From Trichobilharzia regenti (Eukaryota > Platyhelminthes > Trematoda > Strigeidida > Schistosomatidae): 64,000 bases of DNA. Where the stretch lies: the NCBI GenBank assembly GCA_944472135.2, contig OX235267.1:33635312-33699311 (forward strand), in the 5' to 3' direction. The position numbers and the translations under genes are program-made. The notes under the pieces are model-generated. The model searched no databases, was not told the DNA's origin, and saw only the letters and a program-made list of their open reading frames with translations. Shown one piece after another: positions 52,391-61,925 of the stretch. The first letter of the stretch is position 1. Every line of letters begins with the position of its first letter.

Positions 52391-52612
52391 ATCTATGGTG
52401 GCACAGCGGTAGAAGGCTCGCCGACCACGCATGTCGTCTGGGGTTCGATTCCCAACCGAAGCACTCCTTTACCTTGCTAAGCCAGTAGAAAGAGGAGGTT
52501 GGGGTTGAGACTAGCAACCCAATCCCGTAAAAATTAACACCACAGCTACCGAAACTTTAGGCCTCTAGCTGAAGCCCTATGTTCCACTGGGAACGTAAAG
52601 AAATAAAAAAAT
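52391..52612 (+). repeat. SINE-2 (RTE-bodied tRNA SINE)
   Basis: Head GGTGGCACAGCGGTAGAAGG, B box GGGGTTCGATTCCC, CCTTTACCTTGCTAAGCC, body GAGACTAGCAACCCAATCCC then CTACCGAAACTTTAGG, and 3' end AGCTGAAGCCCTATGTTCCA then CTGGGAACG. The last part equals the RTE end around 20731-20757 apart from a few changes. Confidence 0.83.
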
Positions 52613-52617
52613 ATTAA

Positions 52618-53035
52618 AAAATACTTGGAAATTTATCTGATGCTCGCTTGTGACTAGCTACAGGACGAAGTTGACTGAGTTCTAGCGATAAGTTGTGACT
52701 AGTGGGGTCCACCAGGTCAGATGTGAGGATAAATACTTGCCGATAGCACTAGCTGGCGGTAGCGCTAAATTCACGAATAGGTAGAATTTAGAATTCATGT
52801 GCTACTGAATTCCTGCCCAAATGGTTGAATAGACAATGTGTTCAGTCCGGCAATCTAAAGGTCCCACGTTCGATTCCAAGTGGGGTCGCGGTTGCGTTCA
52901 ACTGAAGAATCCCTAAATATAACGAAAAGGTTGTCCATTACTCTCTGGTTTTCACTGGGTCTCCAACTGACATCAATGAGTGATCAAACTTGAAGCAGAT
53001 CAAATCCCAACAAATTAACTCTTGGAAATGATAGA
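52618..53035 (+). repeat. SINE-1b copy
   Basis: Body (GCTCGCTTGTGACTAGC), tRNA-like part with B box ACGTTCGATTCCA, ribozyme module (about 52893-52945: CTGAAGA, GAAA, GTTGTC) and tail. The core CTGAAGA and GAAA are present; stem II does not pair. Confidence 0.65.
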
Positions 53036-53249
53036 ATATGCCCAACACGTAATATGTCAAATATATTAGTAATCTTAAGAACAAAATCTTTTCATGGTAA
53101 ATGAAGGCTATAGCGTTTAGAAATCACCAGAACATGAATTATGTTTCTACACGGATATCGCTGAGTACTTTTCTGCTATAACCTCGTATATTTTTAAATA
53201 CTATTTCTACTACTAATGCTCTGGATCGCCTATATTTTATTGACTTATT

Positions 53250-53310
53250 GGTGATGAACAATAAATTGTATTCGAAATCTCGTCTCCCAGTAGATAATAC
53301 TATTTTGCTT
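53250..53310 (+). ncRNA. hammerhead-like motif, PLE type (2-kb lineage)
   Basis: TATTGG, GTGATGA overlapping it, a stem formed by GAACAAT and ATTGTATTC, GAAA, TCTCGTC, then CCAGTA, which can pair with TATTGG. Matches the arms of the relic at 2.0-2.9 kb. C3 is G. No coding relic is attached. Confidence 0.45.
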
Positions 53311-53532
53311 GTACGTGTCAACTTTACTTTTTTTTGTCTTTCTATCCCAGAGTATGCATATTAACTTAACTTTGATTGGTTATCTTTGTCTTCCTGATTG
53401 GTCTATTAGTCTTTGTTTTTCATTTGAAGTGATCCCTTAATATTACTCTGTGGCTTGCTTGTTAGTCATTGGTTCTTACATACTATTCGAACACAGGACG
53501 CTTCACTTTGCTTGGTCTATTATTATTATTAT

Positions 53533-53760
53533 TTCAATCCTTTATGTTCCAAGTGGAACACAGACCTCAGGTTACAGATTTGAGGTTTCGGTGGTGAAGG
53601 TTTTATTTTTACAGGGTGGGGTCGCCTTCTCTCTTTACCGGACTTAAACTACCAGCTTAGCGTAGCTTAGGGGCGCGTTGGCTGGGGATCGAACCCCAGA
53701 CTACATGTATGGCTGGCTAGGATTCTACCGCTGAATTACCGACGTACAAAACCTCACTTG
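53533..53760 (-). repeat. SINE-2 (RTE-bodied tRNA SINE)
   Basis: Minus strand: head with CGGTAGAATCCTAGCCAGCC, B box GGGGTTCGATCCCC, body GAGAAGGCGACCCCACCC then CTGTAAAAATAAAACC, 3' end TGTTCCACTTGGAACATAAAG. Confidence 0.75.
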
Positions 53761-53829
53761 GCCCAGTTTGTCCATATTTGTATTTAATAGTAGTATCTCA
53801 AAAAACACTGTCAGTATGGGATTTCTTAA

Positions 53830-54130
53830 TATTATATGGTTAGAAGTAGTCAGTGGGAAGCCTTGGATCTATGTTTCGTACTTGTTGGCACTCGTCAGTA
53901 AGGCGTATCTGCAACCTTGAAGGAATTCATGTCCAAAGCATCTTGCCGACTGTCTCCAACCATCTATTATCATTAATTCAAAGTGCACTGTGACGGTGAG
54001 CCACCTAGAATGGTAGCCACATTGCACACTTGACTGAGAGAATTCAGTCTGCATCAAAAAAAGGACTAGACGCATTATACTAGTTACTAAATAGTGTCCA
54101 ATCAAAATATAAGAATTCACCGCTCATTTC
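53830..54130. repeat. compound repeat related to 27485-27880
   Basis: 53850-53935 has a SINE-4 piece (TGTTTCGTACTTGTTGGCAC, GGCGTATCTGCAACCTTG). 53960-54115 matches 27525-27690 in opposite orientation (GACTAGACGCATTATACTAG, TAGTGTCCAATCAAAATATA). Confidence 0.6.
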
Positions 54131-54156
54131 GAGCAGTGATTACTGGATTATAAGAA

Positions 54157-54381
54157 TTGATTCATCTAAAGGAAACAAAAAAAGCCAGAACAATCAGAAT
54201 CTATGTATGGCTAATTGATCAAGGCTCTCGACCTCCGGCCACCGGACAGCAGGTTCGAGCAGCAATTCATCTGCTGACATTTGGGCATCCAAATAGTTTC
54301 AATGAATTGTACATAACAGGTGTTGCTCAATGTCAACCTCGTGAAAATGGAAGTGGTTATCGAATCTTTTTTCTAACATAA
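54157..54381 (+). other. unexplained open frame in TRPM intron
   Basis: 75 codons on the strand opposite TRPM, with IYVWLIDQGSRPPATGQQV, RAAIHLLTFGHPNSFNELYI and QPRENGSGYRIFF. Composition and codon use look coding-like and less AT-rich than the surroundings. I recognise no family. It could be an exon of an overlapping gene, or a mobile-element or host-gene relic. Confidence 0.3.
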
Positions 54382-54440
54382 ATTTAAGACCAAATAGTTC
54401 TTTAAATTATTCACTAATAAACAACACACAATAAACTCAC

Positions 54441-54914
54441 TCAGATGATCGTCTACTGGAAGCTCGTGATGAAGATGGTGAGGATGAAGATGATGACGAC
54501 GATGATGACGATGAACTCGACGGTGAAGAGTCTTCCAATTCATCTAAATGTTCTTGTAATGTTTGCGGTTGTTGAGCTAACTCCTCCTTAGTTTTAAACT
54601 CCAGGAATTTACTTCTTTTTGTAAAAAAGAATGCAATCAATGGATATAATGGGGGAATTATTAAACCCATTAAAATCAGAGCGACTTTAGCTCCGACTAA
54701 ATCACCTTTACGTAAACCACCATACCATAAATCATTCAATATTGACTGAGTACATGGATGGGCAATGAATACTTTTGACTCGCACATATAAGCTAAACTA
54801 AGACAGGTATTCTTTGAAAAAGCTTGTAATTCATAGGTCAACAAACGTTTCGCTTGATCTTGATCATGACGATAACAATGATCTTGTAAGTCGACAGCCA
54901 ATCTTTCTAGTGCC
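54441..54914 (-). CDS. TRPM: TRPM channel, exon B (pre-S1 region and poly-Ser tail)
   Basis: The clearest TRPM exon. It carries LAVDLQDHCYRHDQ, then LLTYELQAF, TCLSLAY, FIAHPCTQSILNDLWYGGL and the hydrophobic VALILMGLIIPPLYPLIAFF. These match in order the conserved block of TRPM channels ahead of S1 (AxxLLxxCYxxD, LLTYEL, CLxLAxxxxxxxFIAHxCxQxLLxDxWxGxL, then the IPPL hydrophobic segment). TRPM proteins are tetrameric cation channels of the plasma or organelle membrane. After this block the exon runs into an acidic then Ser-rich tail with an almost pure serine run and RASSRRSSE. It starts at an AG with one base completing the previous codon and ends in phase 2 at a strong GTGAGT donor. The serine run is encoded by mixed codons read from a GAT/GAC-rich plus strand. 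Confidence 0.93.
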
Positions 54915-55059
54915 CTTCATTATTTCACAAACAAAAATAAAATAGAAAGAGATACATTCAATAAAGTGATAGAAAATTTTATTTATACATGTTAACACAT
55001 TACAAGTGCAATTCACCAAATATTTTCAAGGTTATATAGGTGAAGTGGAGATGTGGAGT

Positions 55060-55870
55060 AACCAACTCGGAGAGTCAGTGATTCAAAAGGTGGAATGCTT
55101 GCAAATCACACATGTGATTTACGGTTCGATTCCTGGCCAAAATACCTTCTAAAGCTCTCCTATGTAACTACTGGTAGGTGGTAAACCTGTGAGGGAAGGT
55201 TGGCTGTGAGAGTGCGATCCCACTCCGTTAATAAAACAACACTAAGACTTGAAAGCCTGAATCCATATGTTCCACTGGGCCCGACTGATAGCTGCTCCCT
55301 TGACGTGGTGGTCGCCGGGCTTGCAAATCGCGATGACCCAACAAGCTGCACTGGCTGGAACCAATGTTCCTGCAGGTCCTATCGTGTCAGGAAGGTTGTT
55401 AGGATAGCGATTAGACTAAAAGCAGTTACCGGAATTGTGTAAGAATCTTTCTTGGGTCTGGGAGCGAAGTCGTACCACTGGGGGGGGGGGGAGAAACAGG
55501 AGTGTAACAGCAGTGAGGTGTTTCCCTCAGATGGCCAGCATGCCGGCCAGCTATGCTGTCTCTCCACTCCGGAGGGAGGGGGTTAGAAAAGGTCGACCCC
55601 AAAAATTGTGCATCCCGACTTACCCTACGGTTGTCCCTAACCAGTGGTAAGTTTACTAGTACGGAACCAATCCCAGAAACCAGTTCATACAGGCCGTGTG
55701 TGACCGGTCGGCTTCAAGCAATTATCCCCTGGGCTCTGCGGTTACGCAACACTCTTTCTGTTTAAGGTACCCGAAGAATCAATCAACTTCCACGGTGTGA
55801 GCAGCCGAGAAGTAACAACCGCCCATACACTTCCAAAAGCACACTTCTACTGGGATGCGAACAAAACACT
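55060..55870 (+). repeat. tRNA-headed, GC-rich compound repeat
   Basis: Starts with a tRNA-like unit (ACGGTTCGATTCCTGG at about 55122), then CTACTGGTAGGTGGTAAACC and TGAAAGCCTGAATCCATATG then TTCCACTGGGCC, arranged like SINE-2 but diverged. From about 55280 to 55860 the sequence is clearly more GC-rich than its surroundings and without long frames, ending near the 55800s. It resembles a LINE 5' untranslated region; the family is not identified. Small frames on both strands are not genes. Confidence 0.5.
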
Positions 55871-56021
55871 CCAAATTTAATCTCAACATTATCTATCTTT
55901 TGGTTTTACCACACAACAATTGTACTCAAAAACCTACAGCCTTTCTGTTTTCAGTTCAGGGATAAAAACGGAAAAGTGATTGAAAGTCAGTAAAAAGAAA
56001 CCTCTTTTCCTATATACTTAC
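55871..56021. other. no feature seen (TRPM intron next to exon A)
   Basis: AT-rich intron including the exon A donor. Confidence 0.4.
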
Positions 56022-56119
56022 AGCTCATGTGAACGAAATTCATTAGCTAGCTCAATGTCAGTTTCTTCATCCAATGTAACATGTCGAATGCTGCGTAACA
56101 ACTTCAATGCAAATAAAGC
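56022..56119 (-). CDS. TRPM: TRPM channel, exon A (N-terminal TRPM homology region)
   Basis: First TRPM exon visible in the window, read leftward. The frame begins ALFALKLLRSIRHV and ends NEFRSHEL, similar to the stretch before the AxxLLxxCYxxD motif in the cytosolic N-terminal homology region of TRPM channels. The acceptor is ttcttacaag and the donor is GTAAGTA directly after CAT GAG CT, so the exon ends in phase 2. That phase is completed exactly by the next exon at 54914. Length is 98 nt. Exons upstream must lie more than 7.9 kb away, beyond the right edge. The short exon would be weak evidence alone; its join to the unmistakable TRPM exon supports it. Confidence 0.82.
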
Positions 56120-56454
56120 CTTGTAAGAAATAAGGGAACAAAGGAAGAAAGAAATAGTCAGTCATTGGATATAAAAAGGAATTAAATATGAAATAAGAAA
56201 ATTGCTTATCGGTAACAATAATCGTTATAATTTTATCTTCAAAAAAATTATATCGAATATAAGGCAGCCAAAGGAAGGTTAAATTATAATATTTATGGGG
56301 TAAATGCCCCTTTCAAAAAAAAAAATAACATAAGTAGGATAAACTTTAAGGTGAGTGTTGGACAAGTGATGTTTGATTAATTATGTCTAAAATTTCATCT
56401 GATGACAGTATGTTTTGTTAAACTCAATTTAAAATTTTTTTATTTATTTATTTT

Positions 56455-56600
56455 TTTTGATTTACAGCTTGATTCCACACTGTATTTTTGGTACAAGTAT
56501 GGAATTTTCAGCATGGATATCGGTAGCCGGCGTGGGCTCGAACCCCGGACCATTTGCATGGTCGGCGAGAGTCCTAACCACTGTGCCACCGACGCACATT
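56455..56600 (-). repeat. SINE-2 short form
   Basis: Minus strand: TGCGTCGGTGGCACAGTGGT, B box GGGGTTCGAGCCC, CATGCTGAAAATTCC and 3' end GTGTGGAATCAAGCTGTAAA. Same form as 45036-45228. Confidence 0.8.
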
Positions 56601-56696
56601 CTCAAGACTCAGTGACTTAGTAAATAACGATTTTGAGGCATAAACAATCGTTGCTTGGTTCTCTCTCATCCTAGTTGAAACATCACCCACTCGTAC

Positions 56697-56797
56697 CATG
56701 ATATATATCCATATAATGTGTGTGTTTTGTTTGACAGTCTGTCCTTGGTGATATATATCCATATAATATGTGTGTTTGTTTGACAGTCTGTATATTT
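56697..56797 (+). repeat. two-unit tandem duplication
   Basis: TGATATATATCCATATAAT, TGTGTGTTT and GTTTGACAGTCTGT occur twice in a row with unit length of about 50 bp. Confidence 0.7.
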
Positions 56798-57611
56798 GCT
56801 ATGTATATATGGATCGATATTTCATTATAATTAGCCAATCATGTTAAGACTGTCTATTGATTTGTTCATTTTGAATATTCACTCACACACTTGTTCGGAC
56901 ATTCATATATATTTTTGCTCTCACACTCTTGTGTGATATATTGATTCTCCTTGTGTTTGGAAAATAGAAGTATCATCGCAAACCTAGTGGTCTTCTGATT
57001 TCCGTCTTTCTTGCGTCAGGACTACTGAATTCTCGACCAGTACATAACAATAATTTGACGACGAGTACATAATATACCATAATCTAGATTCTCTTGGCTT
57101 ATGATATGTTAAATCGCAGATACTTTCCAAATATCCCCTATCTATTGTAGTTCAGCTTACACTGTCTATAAGACTACATTGGTCAGTGCATTTAGCAATA
57201 GGAAAAGACTTAAAAACTACACTTTGAAGTAAGGTCAACCCAATGTCTTATTCTTGAATTTAGTGATTCTGGGCAACGGAAATCACTGATTCGATTAACG
57301 TAATATGATTAACATTAAAACGTTAGAGTTCAAAAGACAGCAGGATAAAAAAATAGAGGGGAATTACAACCAACTGACACATAGATACGCGCCGAATTCA
57401 ACAGTTTACATGAAAGGGGGAAAAACAATATTTCATCCTAAAACCAACTGTGTTGTTTGAGATTTACTTGTTTTCTTAACGCTATTTATATTGTCAGTAA
57501 GACTTAAACTTAAACCTTTTAAAACTTCTGATGACACTAAACAATTTACTTAGAAATATGGTGGGTGTATTTTGGATGCCACTGTTGTCTTACATCATAA
57601 TTTTTTCATTC
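56798..57611. other. no feature seen (TRPM intron)
   Basis: AT-rich intron without recognised content. Confidence 0.45.
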
Positions 57612-57842
57612 TTTTACGTTCCCAGTAGAATATAGACTAGTTTCAAGCTAGAGGCTTGAAGTTTCCGTAGCAATGGTGTTTATTTTTACAGGATGGGGTT
57701 GTTAACCCCATACCCAACCCTCCTTCTTTACCAGTCTCATTACTGACTTCGCTAGGTAAAGGAGTGCGTCGATCAGGGATCGAACCCTGGACCAAATACG
57801 TGGTTGGCGCGCATTCGACAGCTGTACAACCGACGTACACCA
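57612..57842 (-). repeat. SINE-2 (RTE-bodied tRNA SINE)
   Basis: Minus strand: ACGTCGGTTGTACAGCTGTC, B box GGGTTCGATCCCTG, CTCCTTTACCTAGCGAAG, body GGGGTTAACAACCCCATCC then CTGTAAAAATAAACACC, 3' end AAGCCTCTAGCTTGAAACTA and ATTCTACTGGGAACG. Abuts the CR1-like relic. Confidence 0.8.
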
Positions 57843-57849
57843 TAATATT

Positions 57850-58870
57850 GTCTCTATTTTGGATAGAGGTGCCAAATATGTTCGGCGTGTCTCCTTTGAT
57901 TGCACATCTGCCTTTGACTCTATATCTCGGCCTGTTTTGTGAAACAAGCTTGCTGAGACCTAAGCAGAGTGTTAGATTAACAAAAGGTTGCATTCTTACT
58001 TTTCTGATAGGAAGCAGTACAATATATATGTAGTGGGAAGTCCTCCATTGCTTCACCTACTTTAACTGGTGTCCCTCGGAATGCTGTTCTTTCTCTTATT
58101 CTGTTTTCTTTTTTATTATGTGACCTGCTTCATTCTGATGAAGTAAATTTTGTTTAGTATGCCAATGATCCGATTGTTTCCATGCCTGTTACCTCTTAGT
58201 CAGATTGTTCCAAAATGAATAACTTTTTATCGGAAATTAGTCAGTGGTTCTTGTCAGTTGGTCTTGAGCTATATCCTTCATATGTCAGGTTGTTAATTTC
58301 ACTTTCAGACACATATAAAACTTACACGAACTATTTCTTCCACATGATTCTGCTATCATAGATGGCATTGAAGTTCAAACTAAGTTGAGTGTTAAATACC
58401 TCGGATTGTGTATTTCTTCTTTCCTAGTCTTCTGACATCATGTTGGTTTCTAGAAAGATATTTCGCTTAACGTACTACTTAAGGAGGTTAAGACAATCTG
58501 CTATCATTCTTGTATTACACTTATTCTGTTATTCCGAAAGACTTTCTTACACTGAAAATGATACTAAATACTGTCAGTAGGGCAAGTGAGGTACCGCTAA
58601 GTCAACTTGTTATTAGTGTTGTAGACAGACACATGGACTCATGTAAGAAATCAGTGAAATATTGTCTTTTCGGATCCTGGTTAGCCTGTCTATACACAAC
58701 TCTCTTCTTGCATTTCAACAGGTAAGACAATAAGCAACTGTAGAAGATTTTGTGCATGGGCGATCAAGTATAAAAACTTTACAATACCTTATTTAGCACA
58801 CATTTTATGTGATGAGGAAAGTTTAAGGCAGGAAATCACCAACAATACTACGGAACTCTAAGTAAACCAT
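57850..58870 (+). pseudogene. CR1/jockey-like non-LTR reverse transcriptase relic
   Basis: Broken frames read VSFDCTSAFDSISRPVL (RT block A, DxxxAFDxxxR), LTGVPRNAVLSLILFSFLL (block B, usually GVPQGSVLSPxLFxxY), FVxYANDPIVSM (the catalytic YADD changed to YAND), EISQWFLSVGLELYPSY and VKYLGLCISS. This order and spelling is that of the CR1/jockey group rather than the RTE group of the other LINEs here (schistosome SR1 belongs to it). Many stops; long dead. Confidence 0.75.
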
Positions 58871-59584
58871 TCTGCTTTTTGTTCTTTCTTTCTTTCATTA
58901 ATGTACTATAATCAATATTTCCTCTAAAATTTTAATTTTACATTCATATTCTTAATTAACAGGATTTTCAATACAAATGTCCTGTTAAGTATCCCCCCCC
59001 TAACTTATTGTGTAATGTTAAGAGAAAGTTAGATGCAGCAATGTACTACATGCTGAAAATTTCACATTGTGTCAAAAGTGCTGTTTAGAATGAAGCTATT
59101 ATTATCATTATTAAATAAGGTGATGAGAATATTTCAGCTTTCTAAATGAAGTTCAAATTTCAGAGGGTTTTATTTTCCCTAAATAATGAACTGTATTCAA
59201 TGTACCGTTAACGGGAACTCAATACCAGTGAACAAATTATTATTGGAAAGTACATGAAAAAAGTTTGCATTTTTATTCTGTGCACTGATGCATAAATGTA
59301 ATTTCCACACCTAAAGTTCAGTGCATACAATCACATAGCCAAAAATGTACTCATTGAATACAAATCTATTGTCAAACATATATCTATCTATATATCGATG
59401 TCACAAATAAACAACAAACTCAAACGGCAGATGTAAAAATCATTTGTACATATTTATAAAAGTTTTTTTTCTAAAAGAAAATCTTCGCTAGACTGATTAG
59501 TCGACAGAGAATATTCCCTCCGATGACTTCTGCACATCAGGTTCCACAGTAGTTATATATCCGTATTAGGCAAAGAATAAGTGT
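58871..59584. other. no feature seen (TRPM intron)
   Basis: AT-rich intron; no repeat recognised. Confidence 0.45.
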
Positions 59585-60100
59585 TATTCAAGTATTGGTT
59601 TGTACGGATTTGATTGATTGGTTACAGGATTTCAATATGAGCTGGCATTGGTTAGAGAACGATTGGAAAACCAAGTGGAGTATTCGACAGCTGTTTGGTT
59701 CTAGTTTGAATATCAATGAGATGCTCATTGGCGACTGGCCCTATTCAGGTAGGACGTTACCTGGGGTTCTAGTAGGAAGTCGTGACCAGTACTGTGCAGC
59801 AGATCGGGTGTGAGGACAAATACTAGCCGAAGACATTGGCTAGCGGTCGCTCTATGTTGTGAATTGGCGGAAGTTAGAATTCATGCACTAGCCGTTGGTT
59901 CGGATCCCAGTGGCTTAACGGTCTACCAGCTAGCTCGCCTTGTAACCAGAAGGTCCTGGGTTCGAAATCTGGTGGATGCGTACTGATAAAGAGCCTCAAG
60001 CATTAGGACGAGACAGATGTCAAGCACTCCTAAGTTTTCCAATGGTTCTCTAACCAATGTCATCTCATGGTGAAATCCTGTAACCAATAAGTGTCACTGT
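59585..60100. repeat. SINE-1 inverted dimer, one tRNA-like part
   Basis: Minus tail TTCAAGTATTGGTTTGTACG through part of the minus ribozyme module (ends at about 59710 in CTAGTTTGA), then the plus body (ATCAATGAGATGCTCATTGG), tRNA-like part with A box TGGCTTAACGG and B box GGGTTCGAAATC, module 59980-60035 (damaged) and plus tail to CCTGTAACCAATAAG. Confidence 0.75.
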
Positions 60101-60139
60101 CAACTCATGGAAGACTAAGCGCGTGGACTAGTTAACTTT

Positions 60140-60475
60140 TTCCTTTACCTGTTAATTCAACTGCTCCTGTGGAGCCAGTTATATTGGCTATTGCCGTAAG
60201 AACTTAATTTTTAAAGCTTGTAAAAATCTACCAGTGTGGCTAAATAAAAGTGTAGTAAAGACAATCAAAGCTGGATATTGGAAAACCTAGTTCGAACAAA
60301 GCAATAAAGCCAACATTGGAGAGTCCTGTTCCATCGCCCATCCTGTAGCAAATAAATAGTCGAGGGCGACTAGATACAGAATACACCAAGCAGCAGAATC
60401 CATAGCAATTTGCTTAAGACAACCAAAACTGTTTCTCCAAAAAAGAAAAACCTTCAGTGCCTGTTGCCGCCATGG
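60140..60475 (+). pseudogene. Penelope-like GIY-YIG fragment (lineage A type)
   Basis: One frame reads FNCSCGASYIGYCRKNLIFK, then NLPVWLNKSVVKTIKAGYW, AHPVANK and AAESIAICLRQPKLFLQKRK. The YIG core is visible (YIGY rather than YIGR) and a few stops interrupt it. Confidence 0.75.
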
Positions 60476-60699
60476 CGTTCTTTGAAATTTGTCAATCCGT
60501 AAATTCCGTGTGATTTTCCTCAGTTTGTTTGATTATCGGTTTAGTGTTAAATTTATGCATACCATCACATGCACTAATGTTTTGAATGGTAGTCTATTAG
60601 TGGTCTGTTCACATAGACACCTTGGAATTCTCATGACAGTGATTTGATGCTACTTAAAAGACAATAATTTCGTCAATAACATTTATTCTTTACTTTTCA
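60476..60699. other. no feature seen (TRPM intron)
   Basis: AT-rich intron without recognised content. Confidence 0.4.
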
Positions 60700-61150
60700 A
60701 GGGTTTGGTTTGCAGGGATTAGATTTGTTTATACGAGTTTGATCACAGACTGATATCAGTCAAAGAACCATTGGAAACCAGCACAGGAGTACTGGACAGC
60801 TGTTTCATCCTAGTCTGCGACTATTCAGCAGTACACATCCACCACAGGAGGTTCGAACCCAGGACCTTCCGGTTTCAAGACAAACTAGCTCGTATATCAT
60901 TCAGCCACTGGGACCCGACTCAAAGCCCAGCCCATGAATTCTAACTTCTACCAGTTCGTGATTTAGCCCGGCCACCAACCGATTTTTCCTGGGGTTCTAG
61001 TGAGAAGTCATGACCAGTGAGGTGCATGCAGTCGGGAGTCAGGATGGAGTTCCTACCAATGACATTGGTTGGTGGTTGCGCTAAATCACGAATTCTCTTA
61101 CTGATATCAATTCGTGGTCGAACTCGTATAAACATATTATTCTTCAACTA
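60700..61150. repeat. SINE-1b inverted dimer
   Basis: Minus tail, ribozyme module 60788-60840 (stem I GTACTG/CAGTAC perfect, GAAA and GTC kept, core CTGAATA), B box GGTTCGAACCC at about 60869, tRNA-like part, then a plus body (AGTGAGAAGTCATGACCAG) and the short tail TCAATTCGTGGTCGAACTCG without its own tRNA part. Confidence 0.75.
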
Positions 61151-61309
61151 TTATGAACACATAACTACCATAGAAGCTGATAAAAGAGAGTAATCTTTGT
61201 TCACTAATCAGTCTTTAGTAAGTTATAGTGGTCTTCTTCGTTAGATTTTTGAAGGATGTCTACGGAAAGTTGTGTTCAACGAAGGTTTTTTCGAAGAATT
61301 AGTGACTCT

Positions 61310-61600
61310 GTATGGAGTGCGATAAGCAAACACCTAGTCAACACTGGTCATTCCATCGCATCAAACGCCTCCTTCAAAGTTGTCTACGAAGGGAAGAATA
61401 ATCTGCCAAAGACAATACTCTTTTGTATCCACTGCACATCTCTGAAGCTTTAATCAATCAGTAAGAGAAATCGGAGTAATGCATACACAGTGGAAAATTA
61501 TTCAACCACTTCTACTATCATCATGGTAACAAACTTATTGATTCCTATTGACTTGATTTTTGTTTGTTTGTTTTTCTAACTCCTTCTAACTCTTGGATTT
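61310..61600 (+). pseudogene. Penelope-like C-terminal fragment (lineage D type)
   Basis: SAISKHLVNTGHSIASNASF and KVVYEGKNNLPKT, then EALAI-like remains and ENYSTTSTIIMVTNLL. Same helix and end as 42520-42730. Confidence 0.65.
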
Positions 61601-61656
61601 CAGGATTTCATCATGAGCTGACATTAGTTGGAGAACCATTGGAAAACCTGCCAGGG

Positions 61657-61706
61657 AGTACTGGACAACTGTTTCGCCCTAGTTTGGGACTCTTCAGCAG
61701 TACGCA
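61657..61706 (-). ncRNA. SINE-1 hammerhead with complete core and all three stems
   Basis: Best ribozyme candidate. Minus strand in order: GTACTG, core CTGAAGA, stem II GTCC/GGGC with loop CAAACTA (four pairs, one G-U), GAAA, the small stem III ACAGTTGT, C at the cleavage site (triplet GTC) and CAGTAC, which pairs perfectly with GTACTG as stem I. All positions known to be essential in hammerheads (C3, G5, A6, G8, A9, G12, A13, A14, the UH triplet) are present. Whether it cleaves is untested. Confidence 0.72.
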
Positions 61707-61791
61707 TCCACCAGGATTCGAACCCAGGACCTTCCGGTTACAAGGCGAGCTCGTATACCATTAAGCCACTGGGACCCGATCTAATGGTCCT

Positions 61792-61841
61792 GCGTACTGT
61801 GAAGAGTCCCAAACTAGGACGAAACAACTGTCCAGTACTCC
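61792..61841 (+). ncRNA. SINE-1 ribozyme-like module lacking C3
   Basis: GTACTG, TGAAGA (C3 deleted), GTCC/GGAC, GAAA, CAACTGTC, CAGTAC. All three helices are intact. Confidence 0.55.
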
Positions 61842-61925
61842 CAGGATTTCCAATGGTTCTCTAACTAATGTCAGCTCATGATGAAATCCTGAAACCAATC
61901 AAATCCCTACAAACCAACACTTGAA

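Larger units (their letters stand above)
61601..61925. repeat. SINE-1 inverted dimer (hairpin form)
   Basis: Minus: tail, ribozyme module 61657-61706, B box GATTCGAACCC, tRNA-like part to CCGATCTAATGG. Plus: directly from CCTGCGTACTG the module 61792-61841 and tail to CAACACTTGAA. Arms of about 100 bp are inverted copies, tails outward. Confidence 0.82.
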
